Shown here piece after piece: positions 32,477 through 41,535 of a DNA stretch of 64,000 nt. The first letter of the stretch is position 1, and each line of letters starts with the position of its first letter. Both the position numbers and the translations under genes were made by a program. The notes beneath the pieces are model-generated. The model was given only the letters and a program-made list of their open reading frames with translations, was not told the origin of the DNA and ran no database searches. The DNA comes from Alteromonadaceae bacterium XY-R5 (GTDB lineage Bacteria; Pseudomonadota; Gammaproteobacteria; Enterobacterales; Alteromonadaceae), in contig LXWE01000012.1 of assembly GCA_001660395.1 (NCBI GenBank), positions 1 to 64,000 on the forward strand, read 5' to 3'.

Positions 32477-33862
32477 TTAGGACGATAAGGTACGAATCAA
32501 GTTCTGATAATCTTCTTTGATATCATGACTTTCTTCACGTAGTTGTACGATTTTACGACACGCATGCAGCACAGTTGTATGATCCCTGCCGCCGAAGGCA
32601 TCTCCAATCTCAGGTAAGCTGTGGTTTGTTAACTCTTTGGCTAATGCCATCGCTAATTGACGAGGCCTAGCTACACTTCTGCTTCGGCGCTTAGATAAAA
32701 TATCAGCGACTTTGATTTTGTAATATTCTGCGACAGTTTTCTGAATATTTTCAATGGTGACAAGCTTTTCTTGCAGCGCTAATAAATCGCGTAATGCTTC
32801 TCGAACAAAATCGATAGTAATAGGCCTACCCGTAAAATTAGCATTCGCAATTACGCGGTTTAAAGCCCCTTCTAATTCCCGCACATTGGAACGTAAACGC
32901 TTAGCAATAAAGAAGGCCACTTCATCTGGCAATCGAATATTATTTTCTATCGCCTTTCGCATCAAAATCGCGACTCGAGTCTCCAATTCCGGAGGCTCGA
33001 TCGCGATAGTCAAACCCCAACCGAATCGTGACTTAAGACGATCTTCAACCCCATCAATTTCTTTGGGATAACGATCTGAAGTCAAAATGATCTGCTGGTT
33101 TCCTTCTAACAGAGCATTAAAGGTATGAAAAAACTCTTCCTGAGAACGTTCTTTATTTGCAAAGAACTGAATGTCATCAATTAGCAGTGCATCTACCGAA
33201 CGATAATAACGTTTAAACTCTTCAATCGCATTATTCTGTAATGCCTTTACCATATCCTGTACAAAGCGCTCTGAATGCATATACACCACTTTAGCGTCTT
33301 GCTTACGCGCCATGATGCCGTTCCCAACCGCATGTAATAAGTGGGTCTTACCTAGACCAGTACCACCATAAATAAATAGCGGGTTATATGCGCCCCCCGG
33401 ATTGTCAGCGACCTGAGTTGCAGCAGCTCGAGCTAACTGGTTCGACTTACCTTCAACAAAGTTATCAAACTGATAATTAGGATTGATATTACTTTTATGA
33501 TCTGACGGATGTCTCTGATCTGGTAAAACTGAAGATGGACGCAAACCAGGATGAGCTTGTACTTGAGGCTGAACCATAGATTGTTGAACTAGAGGCTCAG
33601 GATTTCGATTTACGACCGGCTGACGATCACCCACTTCTAAACGTAATTGAGGACGATCAGGGCCACAAAACTCTGTAAACAGTTCTGATATTTTCCCCAA
33701 ATACTTGTCACGCACCCAGTCAGCAACAAAACGATTAGGCGCATACAAAGTCACAGTCGATGTGTCCTCACTGGCTTTTAGCGGCCTTATCCACATACTA
33801 AACTGCTGAGTTGGCAAATCTTGCTGTAACCTGCCAAGGCACTGATCCCACAAGGAAGTCAA
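32477..33862 (-). CDS. dnaA: Chromosomal replication initiator DnaA
   Basis: A 461-residue initiator that opens oriC. Domain I (1-80, [15 protein letters not shown]), a variable proline/glutamine-rich linker, the AAA+ domain III with Walker [16 protein letters not shown] and Walker [10 protein letters not shown], and domain IV with the DnaA-box-binding signature [15 protein letters not shown]. The start is a TTG at 33862 with AGGA 6 nt upstream; a weak start codon fits the low-level expression usual for dnaA. It heads dnaA-dnaN-recF-gyrB. Confidence 0.97.
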   Translation of the reverse strand: MTSLWDQCLGRLQQDLPTQQFSMWIRPLKASEDTSTVTLYAPNRFVADWVRDKYLGKISELFTEFCGPDRPQLRLEVGDRQPVVNRNPEPLVQQSMVQPQVQAHPGLRPSSVLPDQRHPSDHKSNINPNYQFDNFVEGKSNQLARAAATQVADNPGGAYNPLFIYGGTGLGKTHLLHAVGNGIMARKQDAKVVYMHSERFVQDMVKALQNNAIEEFKRYYRSVDALLIDDIQFFANKERSQEEFFHTFNALLEGNQQIILTSDRYPKEIDGVEDRLKSRFGWGLTIAIEPPELETRVAILMRKAIENNIRLPDEVAFFIAKRLRSNVRELEGALNRVIANANFTGRPITIDFVREALRDLLALQEKLVTIENIQKTVAEYYKIKVADILSKRRSRSVARPRQLAMALAKELTNHSLPEIGDAFGGRDHTTVLHACRKIVQLREESHDIKEDYQNLIRTLSS

Positions 33863-34379
33863 AATATCCTACTCCAACGCCGGTCAATATTAAGACCAGA
33901 AAGAAAATTGTCCCCAAATAAGAACGGCTTCTACATTTAAGAAAATTGATGTGAAATACACCAGTTTTAAGACTGGTTTTCATCAGGCTGTGAATTATGG
34001 CTCTAAACCAATATAGACTGCAACCCGGCAACTAAAATAAATCAACAAAGCTCAAAAAATAAAAAACAACACATTGTTTTAAAAGAATTTTTTAAAAAAC
34101 ACCAGACATAAAAGACCGCATCATCCAAGTACATCAAAACGGGAAAATTCACCTAAACGGAATGCACTATTTCGGCCAACTACAGATGATCTGTGGATAA
34201 TTATATCCAATAATCAAAAATTACTAACAGATCAGCTTAGGATCTAGGATCAATAATGCGAAATGCGCAATTGACATTCAATGACGAGATCTCTAGAATG
34301 CAGCGTCCTTTTACTGGGGTCTTTAAATCATTAGAGATAAAGGTCCTTAATAGCAATCCTTATGTAGCGAGACTAGGTC
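33863..34379. promoter_or_regulatory. dnaA-rpmH divergent control region
   Basis: This 517-bp A/T-rich non-coding region carries a perfect DnaA box on the minus strand (TGTGGATAA, 34192-34200), GATC sites at about 34211-34252, and the strong rpmH promoter. The DnaA box fits autoregulation of dnaA, known in E. coli. A small antisense reading frame over 33798-34031 is judged spurious. No convincing -35/-10 pair for dnaA was picked out by eye. Unlike in many bacteria, this is probably not the main origin, given the mioC-mnmG oriC. Confidence 0.6.
34271..34299 (+). promoter_or_regulatory. rpmH promoter
   Basis: A consensus -35 TTGACA (34271-34276), 17-bp spacer and -10 TAGAAT (34294-34299) with a GC-rich start region, as for ribosomal protein genes. 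It lies about 80 bp before rpmH. Confidence 0.85.
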
Positions 34380-34514
34380 ATGAAAAGAACTTTTCAACCA
34401 AGTAACTTAAAGCGTAAGCGTTCACACGGTTTTCGTGCCCGTATGGCGACAAAAAATGGCCGCAAAGTTTTGGCTAGTCGTCGTGCAAAAGGCCGTGCTC
34501 GTTTATCAGCCTAA
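34380..34514 (+). CDS. rpmH: 50S ribosomal protein L34
   Basis: A 44-residue, very basic ribosomal protein ([20 protein letters not shown] and ending ...RARLSA). Residues and length match L34 of other gammaproteobacteria (46 in E. coli). ATG at 34380 with AGGT before it. It starts the rpmH-rnpA-yidD-yidC cluster, divergent from dnaA. Confidence 0.97.
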   Translation: MKRTFQPSNLKRKRSHGFRARMATKNGRKVLASRRAKGRARLSA

Positions 34515-34522
34515 TCATCAAA

Positions 34523-34891
34523 GTGGGTGAAAATCATTTTTCAAGGGAGTTAAGGCTTCTTACTCCCTCCCACTTTGAAAATGTCTTCAATCAAGCCATT
34601 CCAGCGGTTTCTCCGCAACTCACTTTATTAGCCAGACATAATTCCGTTAATCAACCGAGATTAGGGATTACCTTGTCTAAAAAACGTGTTAAAAAAGCCC
34701 ATGACCGAAATCGTCTAAAACGCGTTATTCGGGAAAGCTTCAGAACCACACGTAATCAACTTCCGGCAGTCGATATTGTCGTTGTTGGTAAACAAGGTCT
34801 GGACCAATTAACAAACCAACAATTGTTCTCATTGCTAAATAAACAATGGAAAAAGCTCGCAAAGCGTTGCAACGATTCTTCGTCGCGCTAA
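34523..34891 (+). CDS. rnpA: Ribonuclease P protein component
   Basis: A 122-residue basic protein that assists the RNase P RNA in 5' tRNA maturation. The RNR motif [18 protein letters not shown] and the [11 protein letters not shown] strand are intact. The start is GTG at 34523, 8 bp after rpmH. Its last 46 bp overlap yidD in another frame, a common arrangement in this cluster. Confidence 0.95.
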   Translation: MGENHFSRELRLLTPSHFENVFNQAIPAVSPQLTLLARHNSVNQPRLGITLSKKRVKKAHDRNRLKRVIRESFRTTRNQLPAVDIVVVGKQGLDQLTNQQLFSLLNKQWKKLAKRCNDSSSR

Positions 34892-35100
34892 TAAAAGGCT
34901 ACCGACTTTTCATTTCACCTTTATTAGGTCCGAAGTGTCGTTTCCATCCAAGTTGTTCAGAATATGGTATTGAGGCAATAAATCGCCACGGAATTAGAAA
35001 TGGTGGTTGGTTAACCGTTAAACGCATATTAAAATGCCACCCTTTGCATCCCGGCGGGATTGATCCTGTACCGGACAAACAACACGACAATCATTCGTAG
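34846..35100 (+). CDS. yidD: Membrane protein insertion efficiency factor YidD
   Basis: 84 residues with the conserved core [20 protein letters not shown] followed by [11 protein letters not shown] and [17 protein letters not shown]. Family members help YidC-dependent membrane protein insertion. It begins inside rnpA (46-bp overlap) and ends 13 bp before yidC. Length matches E. coli (85). Confidence 0.95.
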   Translation: MEKARKALQRFFVALIKGYRLFISPLLGPKCRFHPSCSEYGIEAINRHGIRNGGWLTVKRILKCHPLHPGGIDPVPDKQHDNHS

Positions 35101-35113
35101 TTAAAGAGTAAAT

Positions 35114-36745
35114 ATGGAATCCCAACGCAGCATATTGGTTATTGGCCTGCTTTTGGTCAGCTTCTTATTATGGCAGCAATGGCAAGTAGACCATGCCCCA
35201 GCGCCAGTACAAGCCGTCGAACAACATTTTGACGACACTCCACAAGCATCGGACGCCGACGTCCCCGCATCAGGAAGTGATGTATTACAAGCAAAGCCAC
35301 AGGCTACTAGTCAATACAAAACCATCTCAGTCAAAACTGACACACTGGATGTAGTGATTGATACAACAGGTGGAGACATCATATCTGCTAACCTGGTGAA
35401 ATTCCCTGTCAGTCAAAAAGGTCAGGAAAGCTATAGCTTGCTGCGTTCTACAGGTCATCTGTATATCGCTCAAAGCGGGTTAATTGGTGCAAATGGTCCA
35501 GATGCTAATTCAACTGGGCGTCCAGCTTATTCAGTACCACAAAATAGCTACACTATGACAAGTGGCGAGCTAGACGTACCAATGACGTACACCAGTGAAG
35601 AAGGACTACAGGTTACTAAAACTTTCATCTTCACTCCGGGTGAACATCAGGTAAAAGTACAATATACCCTGACCAACACCAGTCAAGGCAATAAGAGCGT
35701 TAAACAGTACGGTCAGTTAAAACAAAGTACCGCCAAAGATGACAGTGGCAATATGTTTATGCCGACTTATCGTGGCGCAGCTTTCTCAACTGCCGATACT
35801 CGCTATGAAAAATACAGCTTCGATAAGATTGCCGATAACAATCTTAATGAAGTAACCGTTGGTGGCTGGGTTGGCATGTTAGAGCATTATTTTGTCTCTG
35901 CATGGGTTCCCCCCCAAGATCAAACGAACAAGTTAGAAAGTCGTGAAAACAGCCGTGGTGACGCCATTATTCGCTTCATTGGTGAAGACGTAACAATTGC
36001 TCCGGGTGAAACTAAAACGATAGAGTCTACCTTGTATATGGGTCCGAAAGATCAGGACAAACTAGCCGCTATCGCCCGCGGCCTTGATCTGACTGTCGAC
36101 TACGGCATTCTGTGGTGGATTTCTAAACCGCTGTTTGCATTACTTCAGCTTATTCATTCACTGGTCGGCAACTGGGGTTTAGCTATTATTTTGATCACAC
36201 TGGTAGTTAAAGGGGCTATGTACCCTCTAACAAAAGCACAGTATGTATCAATGGCCAAGATGCGCGGTTTAGCACCGAAGATGAATGCAATTAAAGAGCG
36301 TTTTGGCGATGACCGTCAGAAAATGTCTCAGGCAATGATGGAGCTTTATAAAAAAGAAAAAGTTAACCCTATGGGTGGCTGTTTCCCACTATTACTTCAA
36401 ATGCCTATCTTCCTGGCACTATATTGGGTATTCCTGGAAAGTGTAGAACTGCGTCACGCTGACTTCTTCCTTTGGATTACCGATTTGTCTGTTAAAGACC
36501 CATACTTTGTACTTCCAGTACTGACAGGTGCAACCATGTTCCTGTTACAAAAACTTCAGCCGACTACAGTACAAGATCCTATGCAGCAAAAAATCATGCA
36601 GTTTATGCCTGTATTTATGAGCATATTCTTCCTGTGGTTCCCTGCAGGTTTGGTACTGTATTGGTTTATTAGTAACGTTATCACCTTAATCCAGGCGAAG
36701 ATTATTTATCGCGCAATGGACAAGCAAGGGTTGAAACGTTCCTAA
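35114..36745 (+). CDS. yidC: Membrane protein insertase YidC
   Basis: A 543-residue inner-membrane insertase. It has an N-terminal TM anchor (RSILVIGLLLVSFLLWQQWQ), a large periplasmic beta-sandwich domain (about 65-335), and the conserved five-TM core (GLAIILITLVVKGAMYPLTKAQYVSMAKM... to FISNVITLIQAK) with the conserved positively charged pocket Arg region. It acts with SecYEG and alone for small membrane proteins such as ATP synthase c subunit. A terminator follows. Confidence 0.97.
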   Translation: MESQRSILVIGLLLVSFLLWQQWQVDHAPAPVQAVEQHFDDTPQASDADVPASGSDVLQAKPQATSQYKTISVKTDTLDVVIDTTGGDIISANLVKFPVSQKGQESYSLLRSTGHLYIAQSGLIGANGPDANSTGRPAYSVPQNSYTMTSGELDVPMTYTSEEGLQVTKTFIFTPGEHQVKVQYTLTNTSQGNKSVKQYGQLKQSTAKDDSGNMFMPTYRGAAFSTADTRYEKYSFDKIADNNLNEVTVGGWVGMLEHYFVSAWVPPQDQTNKLESRENSRGDAIIRFIGEDVTIAPGETKTIESTLYMGPKDQDKLAAIARGLDLTVDYGILWWISKPLFALLQLIHSLVGNWGLAIILITLVVKGAMYPLTKAQYVSMAKMRGLAPKMNAIKERFGDDRQKMSQAMMELYKKEKVNPMGGCFPLLLQMPIFLALYWVFLESVELRHADFFLWITDLSVKDPYFVLPVLTGATMFLLQKLQPTTVQDPMQQKIMQFMPVFMSIFFLWFPAGLVLYWFISNVITLIQAKIIYRAMDKQGLKRS

Positions 36746-36756
36746 CCTAGAACATA

Positions 36757-36782
36757 AAAGGCCCGCTTAAGCGGGCTTTTTT
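36757..36782 (+). terminator. Terminator after yidC
   Basis: GCCCGC and GCGGGC pair around TTAA (36761-36776) extended by A/T pairs, with a T-run after. It separates yidC from yajQ. Confidence 0.9.
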
Positions 36783-36831
36783 AAATCGTTTACACTAATG
36801 ACAAGACACTCAAAGACAATGAGGAATCTTC

Positions 36832-37314
36832 ATGCCATCTTTTGATATTGTTTCCGAAATCGATTTAGTAGAGGTTCGTAACGCCGTAGAAAACGCAGAA
36901 CGAGCTTTAGCGGGTCGTTTTGACTTTCGAAACGTTCACGCCTCTTTTGAACTCAAAGAAAACAACGTAGTTCTGACATCAGAGTCAGATTTTCAAATTC
37001 AGCAGCTTATCGACATCCTGCGTAATAGTTGCGCCAAACGCAATGTTGATCCCAATGCTATCTCTGAAAAAGATACTCAGCGCGAAGGCAAATATTTCAA
37101 AGTTACCATCGAGTTTAAACAAGGGATCGAACAAGAAATTGCGAAGAAAATTACAAAGCTCTTCAAAGAATCTAAAATCAAAGTCCAGGCCAGTATCCAG
37201 GGCGATAAAGTGCGCGTTACTGGTAAAAAGCGCGACGATTTGCAAGAAGCGATGGCAATGATTCGTGCTGCAGACTTAGGCCAGCCTTTCCAGTTTAATA
37301 ACTTCCGAGATTAA
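36832..37314 (+). CDS. yajQ: YajQ family nucleotide-binding protein
   Basis: 160 residues matching YajQ/UPF0234: [20 protein letters not shown] at the start and a conserved ending [20 protein letters not shown]-like segment, with two RNA-recognition-like alpha/beta repeats. Relatives bind nucleotides, including c-di-GMP in Xanthomonas, but that role is not shown here. It lies between yidC and mnmE; in E. coli yajQ is elsewhere. Confidence 0.9.
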   Translation: MPSFDIVSEIDLVEVRNAVENAERALAGRFDFRNVHASFELKENNVVLTSESDFQIQQLIDILRNSCAKRNVDPNAISEKDTQREGKYFKVTIEFKQGIEQEIAKKITKLFKESKIKVQASIQGDKVRVTGKKRDDLQEAMAMIRAADLGQPFQFNNFRD

Positions 37315-37320
37315 GTTTTG

Positions 37321-38682
37321 ATGCAACAGGACACCATTGTCGCGCAAGCTACCGCTCCTGGCAGGGGCAGCGTAGGGATAATTCGCGTATCCGGTGCGCA
37401 GGCTGAAACGATTGCACTTCGTATCCTAGGTAAAGTACCTAAGCCAAGGCAGGCCGATTATCTTCCGTTCAAAGACAGTAATGACATGATAATCGACCAA
37501 GGATTAGCGCTCTATTTTAAAGGACCTAATTCCTTTACCGGTGAAGATGTACTTGAACTCCAGGGGCATGGTGGTCAAATTGTTATGGACCTGTTGCTTC
37601 AGGAAATCCTGAAAGAAAAGAATCTGCGTCTAGCTCGCCCAGGCGAGTTTAGCGAACGAGCCTTTCTCAACGATAAAATGGACTTAGCCCAAGCGGAAGC
37701 CATTGCAGACCTGATTGATGCCAGTTCTATTCAGGCAGCGCGAAGTGCGATGCGCTCACTGCAAGGTGAATTTTCGAATCAAATTCATAAGCTAGTAGAA
37801 CTCGTCATTCACCTGCGCATGTATGTCGAAGCTGCCATCGATTTTCCGGATGAAGAAATTGATTTTCTCAGTGATGGTAAAGTCATGGGAGATCTCGATA
37901 CCATTATCGAACACCTAAACACTGTTCAGCGTCAGGCCAAACAAGGCAGCTTATTACGAGAAGGTATGCGGGTAGTAATTGCCGGTCGTCCCAATGCAGG
38001 AAAATCCAGTTTACTGAATGCCCTTGCTGGTCGAGAAGCCGCCATAGTAACCGACATTCCAGGTACAACCCGAGATGTATTAAAAGAGCATATACATATA
38101 GATGGCATGCCCTTGCATATCATCGATACCGCTGGCCTGCGTGAGAGCCCTGATAAAGTTGAACAGATAGGTATTGAACGCGCCTGGCAGGAAATAGAGC
38201 AAGCTGATCGTGTACTGTTTATGCTTGATAGCACGCAAACATCGATTGAAGACCCAATGCAGATTTGGCCTGAATTTATGCAACGTTTACCAGCGCATAT
38301 AGGAGTAACAGTGATCCGAAACAAAGCGGATTTATCTGGTGAACCTATTGGCAAACATATGCGTGGGGACATGCCGGTATTTCATATTTCTGCCGCTGAT
38401 AAACAAGGCGTTGAATTGGTAACCGAGCATCTGAAAGAATGTATTGGATTTGAACATGCCGGTGAAGGTCAATTCATTGCCAGAAGACGTCACCTTGATG
38501 CATTAGACAAAGCCACAGAACACCTATTAACGGGTAAACATCAGCTTGAAGAAAATATCGCGGGTGAATTATTAGCAGAAGAACTGCGTCTGGTTCAGCA
38601 ACATCTAAGTGAGATTACCGGCGAGTTTAGTTCGGATGATCTTCTTGGCCGGATATTCTCTTCATTTTGTATAGGTAAGTAA
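37321..38682 (+). CDS. mnmE: tRNA modification GTPase MnmE
   Basis: A 453-residue GTPase that, with MnmG, installs 5-carboxymethylaminomethyl groups on wobble U34 of tRNAs. The formyl-THF-binding N-domain begins [13 protein letters not shown]; the G domain has [22 protein letters not shown] and NKADL; the chain ends in the catalytic CIGK. ATG at 37321 is taken rather than the TTG one codon earlier. Its partner gene mnmG is just beyond oriC. Confidence 0.97.
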   Translation: MQQDTIVAQATAPGRGSVGIIRVSGAQAETIALRILGKVPKPRQADYLPFKDSNDMIIDQGLALYFKGPNSFTGEDVLELQGHGGQIVMDLLLQEILKEKNLRLARPGEFSERAFLNDKMDLAQAEAIADLIDASSIQAARSAMRSLQGEFSNQIHKLVELVIHLRMYVEAAIDFPDEEIDFLSDGKVMGDLDTIIEHLNTVQRQAKQGSLLREGMRVVIAGRPNAGKSSLLNALAGREAAIVTDIPGTTRDVLKEHIHIDGMPLHIIDTAGLRESPDKVEQIGIERAWQEIEQADRVLFMLDSTQTSIEDPMQIWPEFMQRLPAHIGVTVIRNKADLSGEPIGKHMRGDMPVFHISAADKQGVELVTEHLKECIGFEHAGEGQFIARRRHLDALDKATEHLLTGKHQLEENIAGELLAEELRLVQQHLSEITGEFSSDDLLGRIFSSFCIGK

Positions 38683-38847
38683 TACCTCAAAGGCAGGCTT
38701 TATAGCTTGCCTGTTATCTCTCCAGGCTAAATCCTTCCTCTAAAAATATTGTTCGTACATCATATAAATCTGCAGATTTCCTCATACCTCAGAATTCATT
38801 ACACTAAGCGCATAATAATGATTTTTCCACCATTTAAGGGGAGTAAC

Positions 38848-39285
38848 ATGACGCAAGTCGATATCGTGGTAGGTTCAATGCTAGGAGCCAGTGAATATGT
38901 CGCAGATGCCCTTAAAGCACTTCTGGAAGAACATGACTATCAGGCAACCATCCATCTTTCGCCTGATATTAAGGATTTGGCAGTCGACAGTATTCTCCTA
39001 ATTTGTACCTCTACCCACGGCGCAGGAGACTATCCCGACAACATCCAAAGTTTTGCTAGCAGTATTGAAAAAAAACCAGCCAACCTAAACGGACGCCATT
39101 TTCTACTTATTGGCTTAGGCGATAGCAGTTATGACACCTTTTGTGAAGCAGGTAAAAACCTGTTTAGCATGTTGAATAGCGCTGGGGCTCGCCCACTTAC
39201 CGACCCACTCTATATAGATGTGTTAGAACATGCTATTCCTGAAGAACATGCTACTGAATGGTTACAAAACTGGTTGTCAGCGTAA
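38848..39285 (+). CDS. mioC: Flavodoxin-like protein MioC
   Basis: A 145-residue FMN-binding flavodoxin-like protein. The phosphate-binding loop GSMLGASEYVAD (near residue 9) and the STHGAGDYPDN loop (near 56) are present. ATG at 38848 with AAGGGGAG as ribosome-binding site; the upstream open frame adds 33 non-homologous residues and is rejected. It lies next to the origin, as in E. coli, where mioC transcription enters oriC. Confidence 0.93.
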   Translation: MTQVDIVVGSMLGASEYVADALKALLEEHDYQATIHLSPDIKDLAVDSILLICTSTHGAGDYPDNIQSFASSIEKKPANLNGRHFLLIGLGDSSYDTFCEAGKNLFSMLNSAGARPLTDPLYIDVLEHAIPEEHATEWLQNWLSA

Positions 39286-39944
39286 TGAATGACTCTGAGT
39301 TAGAGATTCTGACCAACTATCCACTTAGCAATGAAGCAAAAGTGCTCTATTGCCTCGGATTGCGGCCGGGCATTAATCACCAAACAGGTGAGAGCCAACC
39401 ATTAAACTATAAAAAACTCCTGCACCTGCTTAATGGTAAAGAAGAAAAGCTAACATTAGGTCGCCAAATCAATTCTTTACTCAAAGAATTACATCAAGCT
39501 CAATTAATTACATTAGATTCTGACCAGAATCTCAGTCACAGTTTTAATGGTAAAAAATTATGTTTACCCCTAGCTGCGGACTTAACCAATAGTTACCAGC
39601 TGCTGCATATGCAATGGTCAAAAATGACTATGCACTGGTGCCCCAACCTGCCATTATTAGACGAATTGGCTAAGCTGGTCGGTATTATTGATTGCAGCTA
39701 TTCTCCTGAAGAACTGGGGGATTTTGTTGCATACTGGCTGGGCAGGCCAGAAAAGCAATTTAGCGATTTTCAATGGACGCAAAAATTTGTGTTTCATTTA
39801 AAACAAAAACGCCTGATTTCAGGCAAAACCATCAAACATCAAGTAGGGCACCAACTTGTTACACCACAAGCAACTGTGGAAGCTGACGACAATGCCAAAC
39901 AACTTGTAGCCAAATACAGCAGAGACAATCGTGAAAAGCCTTAA
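39285..39944 (+). CDS. DnaT-like primosomal protein
   Basis: 219 residues starting at the ATG that overlaps the mioC stop (TAATG). The N-terminal half resembles a winged-helix domain with NYPLSNEAKVLYCLGLRPGIN and the C-terminal part contains FSDFQWTQKFVFHLKQKR, like the FxW...F...L motif of the DnaT single-strand-binding domain. It is followed by a DnaC-like ATPase gene with a 14-bp overlap, the same pairing as E. coli dnaTC, but here next to oriC. The role in primosome assembly is inference. Confidence 0.7.
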   Translation: MNDSELEILTNYPLSNEAKVLYCLGLRPGINHQTGESQPLNYKKLLHLLNGKEEKLTLGRQINSLLKELHQAQLITLDSDQNLSHSFNGKKLCLPLAADLTNSYQLLHMQWSKMTMHWCPNLPLLDELAKLVGIIDCSYSPEELGDFVAYWLGRPEKQFSDFQWTQKFVFHLKQKRLISGKTIKHQVGHQLVTPQATVEADDNAKQLVAKYSRDNREKP

Positions 39945-40749
39945 AGACCGTATTCAGGATCTGGCAACCACATTAGGTAAACCATCGACAAGCGAAAGCT
40001 ACACTGATTACCGGGAGCTTCGCAAGGTCTACGAGCGCCAGGCTAATGAAGAAATCCGCAAACTACAGCAACAAGGTAAAATTGAGCGCATCCAAGCAAT
40101 ACATGGACGTTCCGATTTAAACCCTAAATGGACCTTCGCTAATTTACAGGAAGACAGTACCGACGTGATTGAAGCAGTCAGTATTGCCAAGTCATTTATC
40201 GCTGCACATGAGGATCCTAGCTGGCGCAATGACGGCTCACATATGATGATATTCTACGGTGATTATGGTCGTGGAAAGTCGCATATTGCCGGGGCTATTG
40301 CGCATGAATTAATTGATCAATATGAGATCAGCGTATTGTATCGACAACTCACTAGCTTGTTAGAAATGCGTTTCTTTTCATACGATTATTCTGCACAAGA
40401 CAATATCGGTGAAAAATTCAGACAGGCAAACAAAGAATTGTTAGATGTTGATCTACTGATTCTGGATGAAGTTGCCGTAAACGAAACCATGCTAAAGAAA
40501 AGTGCGCAGAGTTGGCTCGGTAACGTACTACGTCAGCGCTTAGTCAATCATAAAAATTGCATACTAATCACCAACCATGGCTTGGCTGAATTAGAACAAG
40601 CACTGGGTCCATATTGCTTTGAATCCATCAAAGAATACGATACATACAAGGTTAAATTTTCCGGCCCAAGCCGACGCAAAGAAATCGTACCCACAACTCC
40701 AGAACCGGTTCGTTATCGCGGTGGCTATCAACCCAATCAGGTAAAATAG
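39931..40749 (+). CDS. DnaC-like AAA+ helicase loader
   Basis: A 272-residue AAA+ ATPase. Walker A GDYGRGKSH (near residue 109) and Walker B LLILDEVA, then the arginine-finger region GNVLRQRLVNHKNCILITNHG. The fold and length match DnaC/IstB helicase loaders. It starts with GTG and overlaps the DnaT-like gene by 14 bp. Coupled to DnaT and adjacent to oriC, it is the best candidate for the DnaB loader of this genome. Confidence 0.85.
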   Translation: MKSLKDRIQDLATTLGKPSTSESYTDYRELRKVYERQANEEIRKLQQQGKIERIQAIHGRSDLNPKWTFANLQEDSTDVIEAVSIAKSFIAAHEDPSWRNDGSHMMIFYGDYGRGKSHIAGAIAHELIDQYEISVLYRQLTSLLEMRFFSYDYSAQDNIGEKFRQANKELLDVDLLILDEVAVNETMLKKSAQSWLGNVLRQRLVNHKNCILITNHGLAELEQALGPYCFESIKEYDTYKVKFSGPSRRKEIVPTTPEPVRYRGGYQPNQVK

Positions 40750-40758
40750 CCTTTTAGA

Positions 40759-40783
40759 GCCACCAAATAGAGCTGGTGGCTTT
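40759..40783 (+). terminator. Terminator after the dnaT/dnaC-like genes
   Basis: GCCACCA and TGGTGGC pair over 7 bp around an 8-nt loop, followed by a short TTT. It lies 10 bp past the DnaC-like stop and would shield oriC from readthrough. Confidence 0.6.
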
Positions 40784-40859
40784 GCGAACAGCTAATTACC
40801 ACTTCCAAATTCATCATAATTAGTCCGAAAACTCGCCTGCATTTATCTCATTTGCTAAT

Positions 40860-41460
40860 AGATAAAAACAAACAGATCAGATACTTTGATCGGCTTTCCC
40901 GATCTTATCCACATGTTGTGATCTAAATGCTCAATTCAGCGCCAACACGCTTAAATACTGATAATTAATCGCCACAAAAGCTAGTATACACTCTGCGATA
41001 CAACTGATCTCTTGATCAAAGTTTGATCCAAGTTATACCGATCTTATCGATAGGCAGATCACACCTTACACACAGTTAGATCAGATCAGCTATCCACATG
41101 TTGATAAAACAGGTGAAAACCTCTTTCAAACCTATAGTTATCCATTTAATTAAATTTAAAGCATTTGCACCTGTGGATAAAACAGCGACTTGATCCCACC
41201 TTATACCGGATAGATCAAACCTTACTCACACGATCTGATCTATAATAACCTATTGATATAAAAGACTTAAATAAGCTTACCCACAGATCTCGCCCTCCCT
41301 AATAGATCAAATAATAAAAGATCTCTAAGAGATAAGATCATAAATACAAGCCAGCTAAGATCTTAATCTCGTATTTTGATCTTAACCAAACGATCAAAAC
41401 ACTGACGGCCAATTCAAATGCAGGTAGAATAACGTCTCGCTAATGATCAACGGATACTTT
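40860..41460. other. oriC: Chromosomal replication origin oriC
   Basis: A non-coding region between the dnaTC-like genes and mnmG with two perfect DnaA boxes, 40905-40913 (plus, TTATCCACA) and 41172-41180 (minus), and single-mismatch boxes at 41090 (CTATCCACA) and 41277 (TTACCCACA), with more degenerate ones near 41066, 41138 and 41222. About 23 GATC sites occur in 575 bp. A/T-rich repeats containing AAGATC/GATC (41300-41400), nearest mnmG, look like the unwinding element. This is the layout of the E. coli mioC-oriC-gidA origin. Confidence 0.92.
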
Positions 41461-41467
41461 TTAACCG

Positions 41468-41496
41468 TTTTCAAATAGTCCAATTCCATATAGAAT
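41468..41496 (+). promoter_or_regulatory. mnmG (gidA) promoter at the edge of oriC
   Basis: A -35 TTTTCA (41468-41473), 17-bp spacer and -10 TAGAAT (41491-41496) with a GC-rich discriminator (ACGCGCCCC), a feature of stringently controlled promoters. In E. coli gidA transcription aids origin opening. Confidence 0.65.
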
Positions 41497-41535
41497 ACGC
41501 GCCCCATTTTCCCGGGTAACAGACTTGAGGTCCTT

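Noticed and set aside
33863-34379. dnaA upstream region as the replication origin
   Set aside because: It has one perfect DnaA box and few GATC sites, whereas the region before mnmG has several boxes, an A/T-rich repeat zone and about 23 GATC sites.
38692-38711. GGCAGGC-GCTTGCC hairpin after mnmE
   Set aside because: A 7-bp stem with a G-U pair and no T-run; too weak to call a terminator, and mioC may be read through from mnmE.
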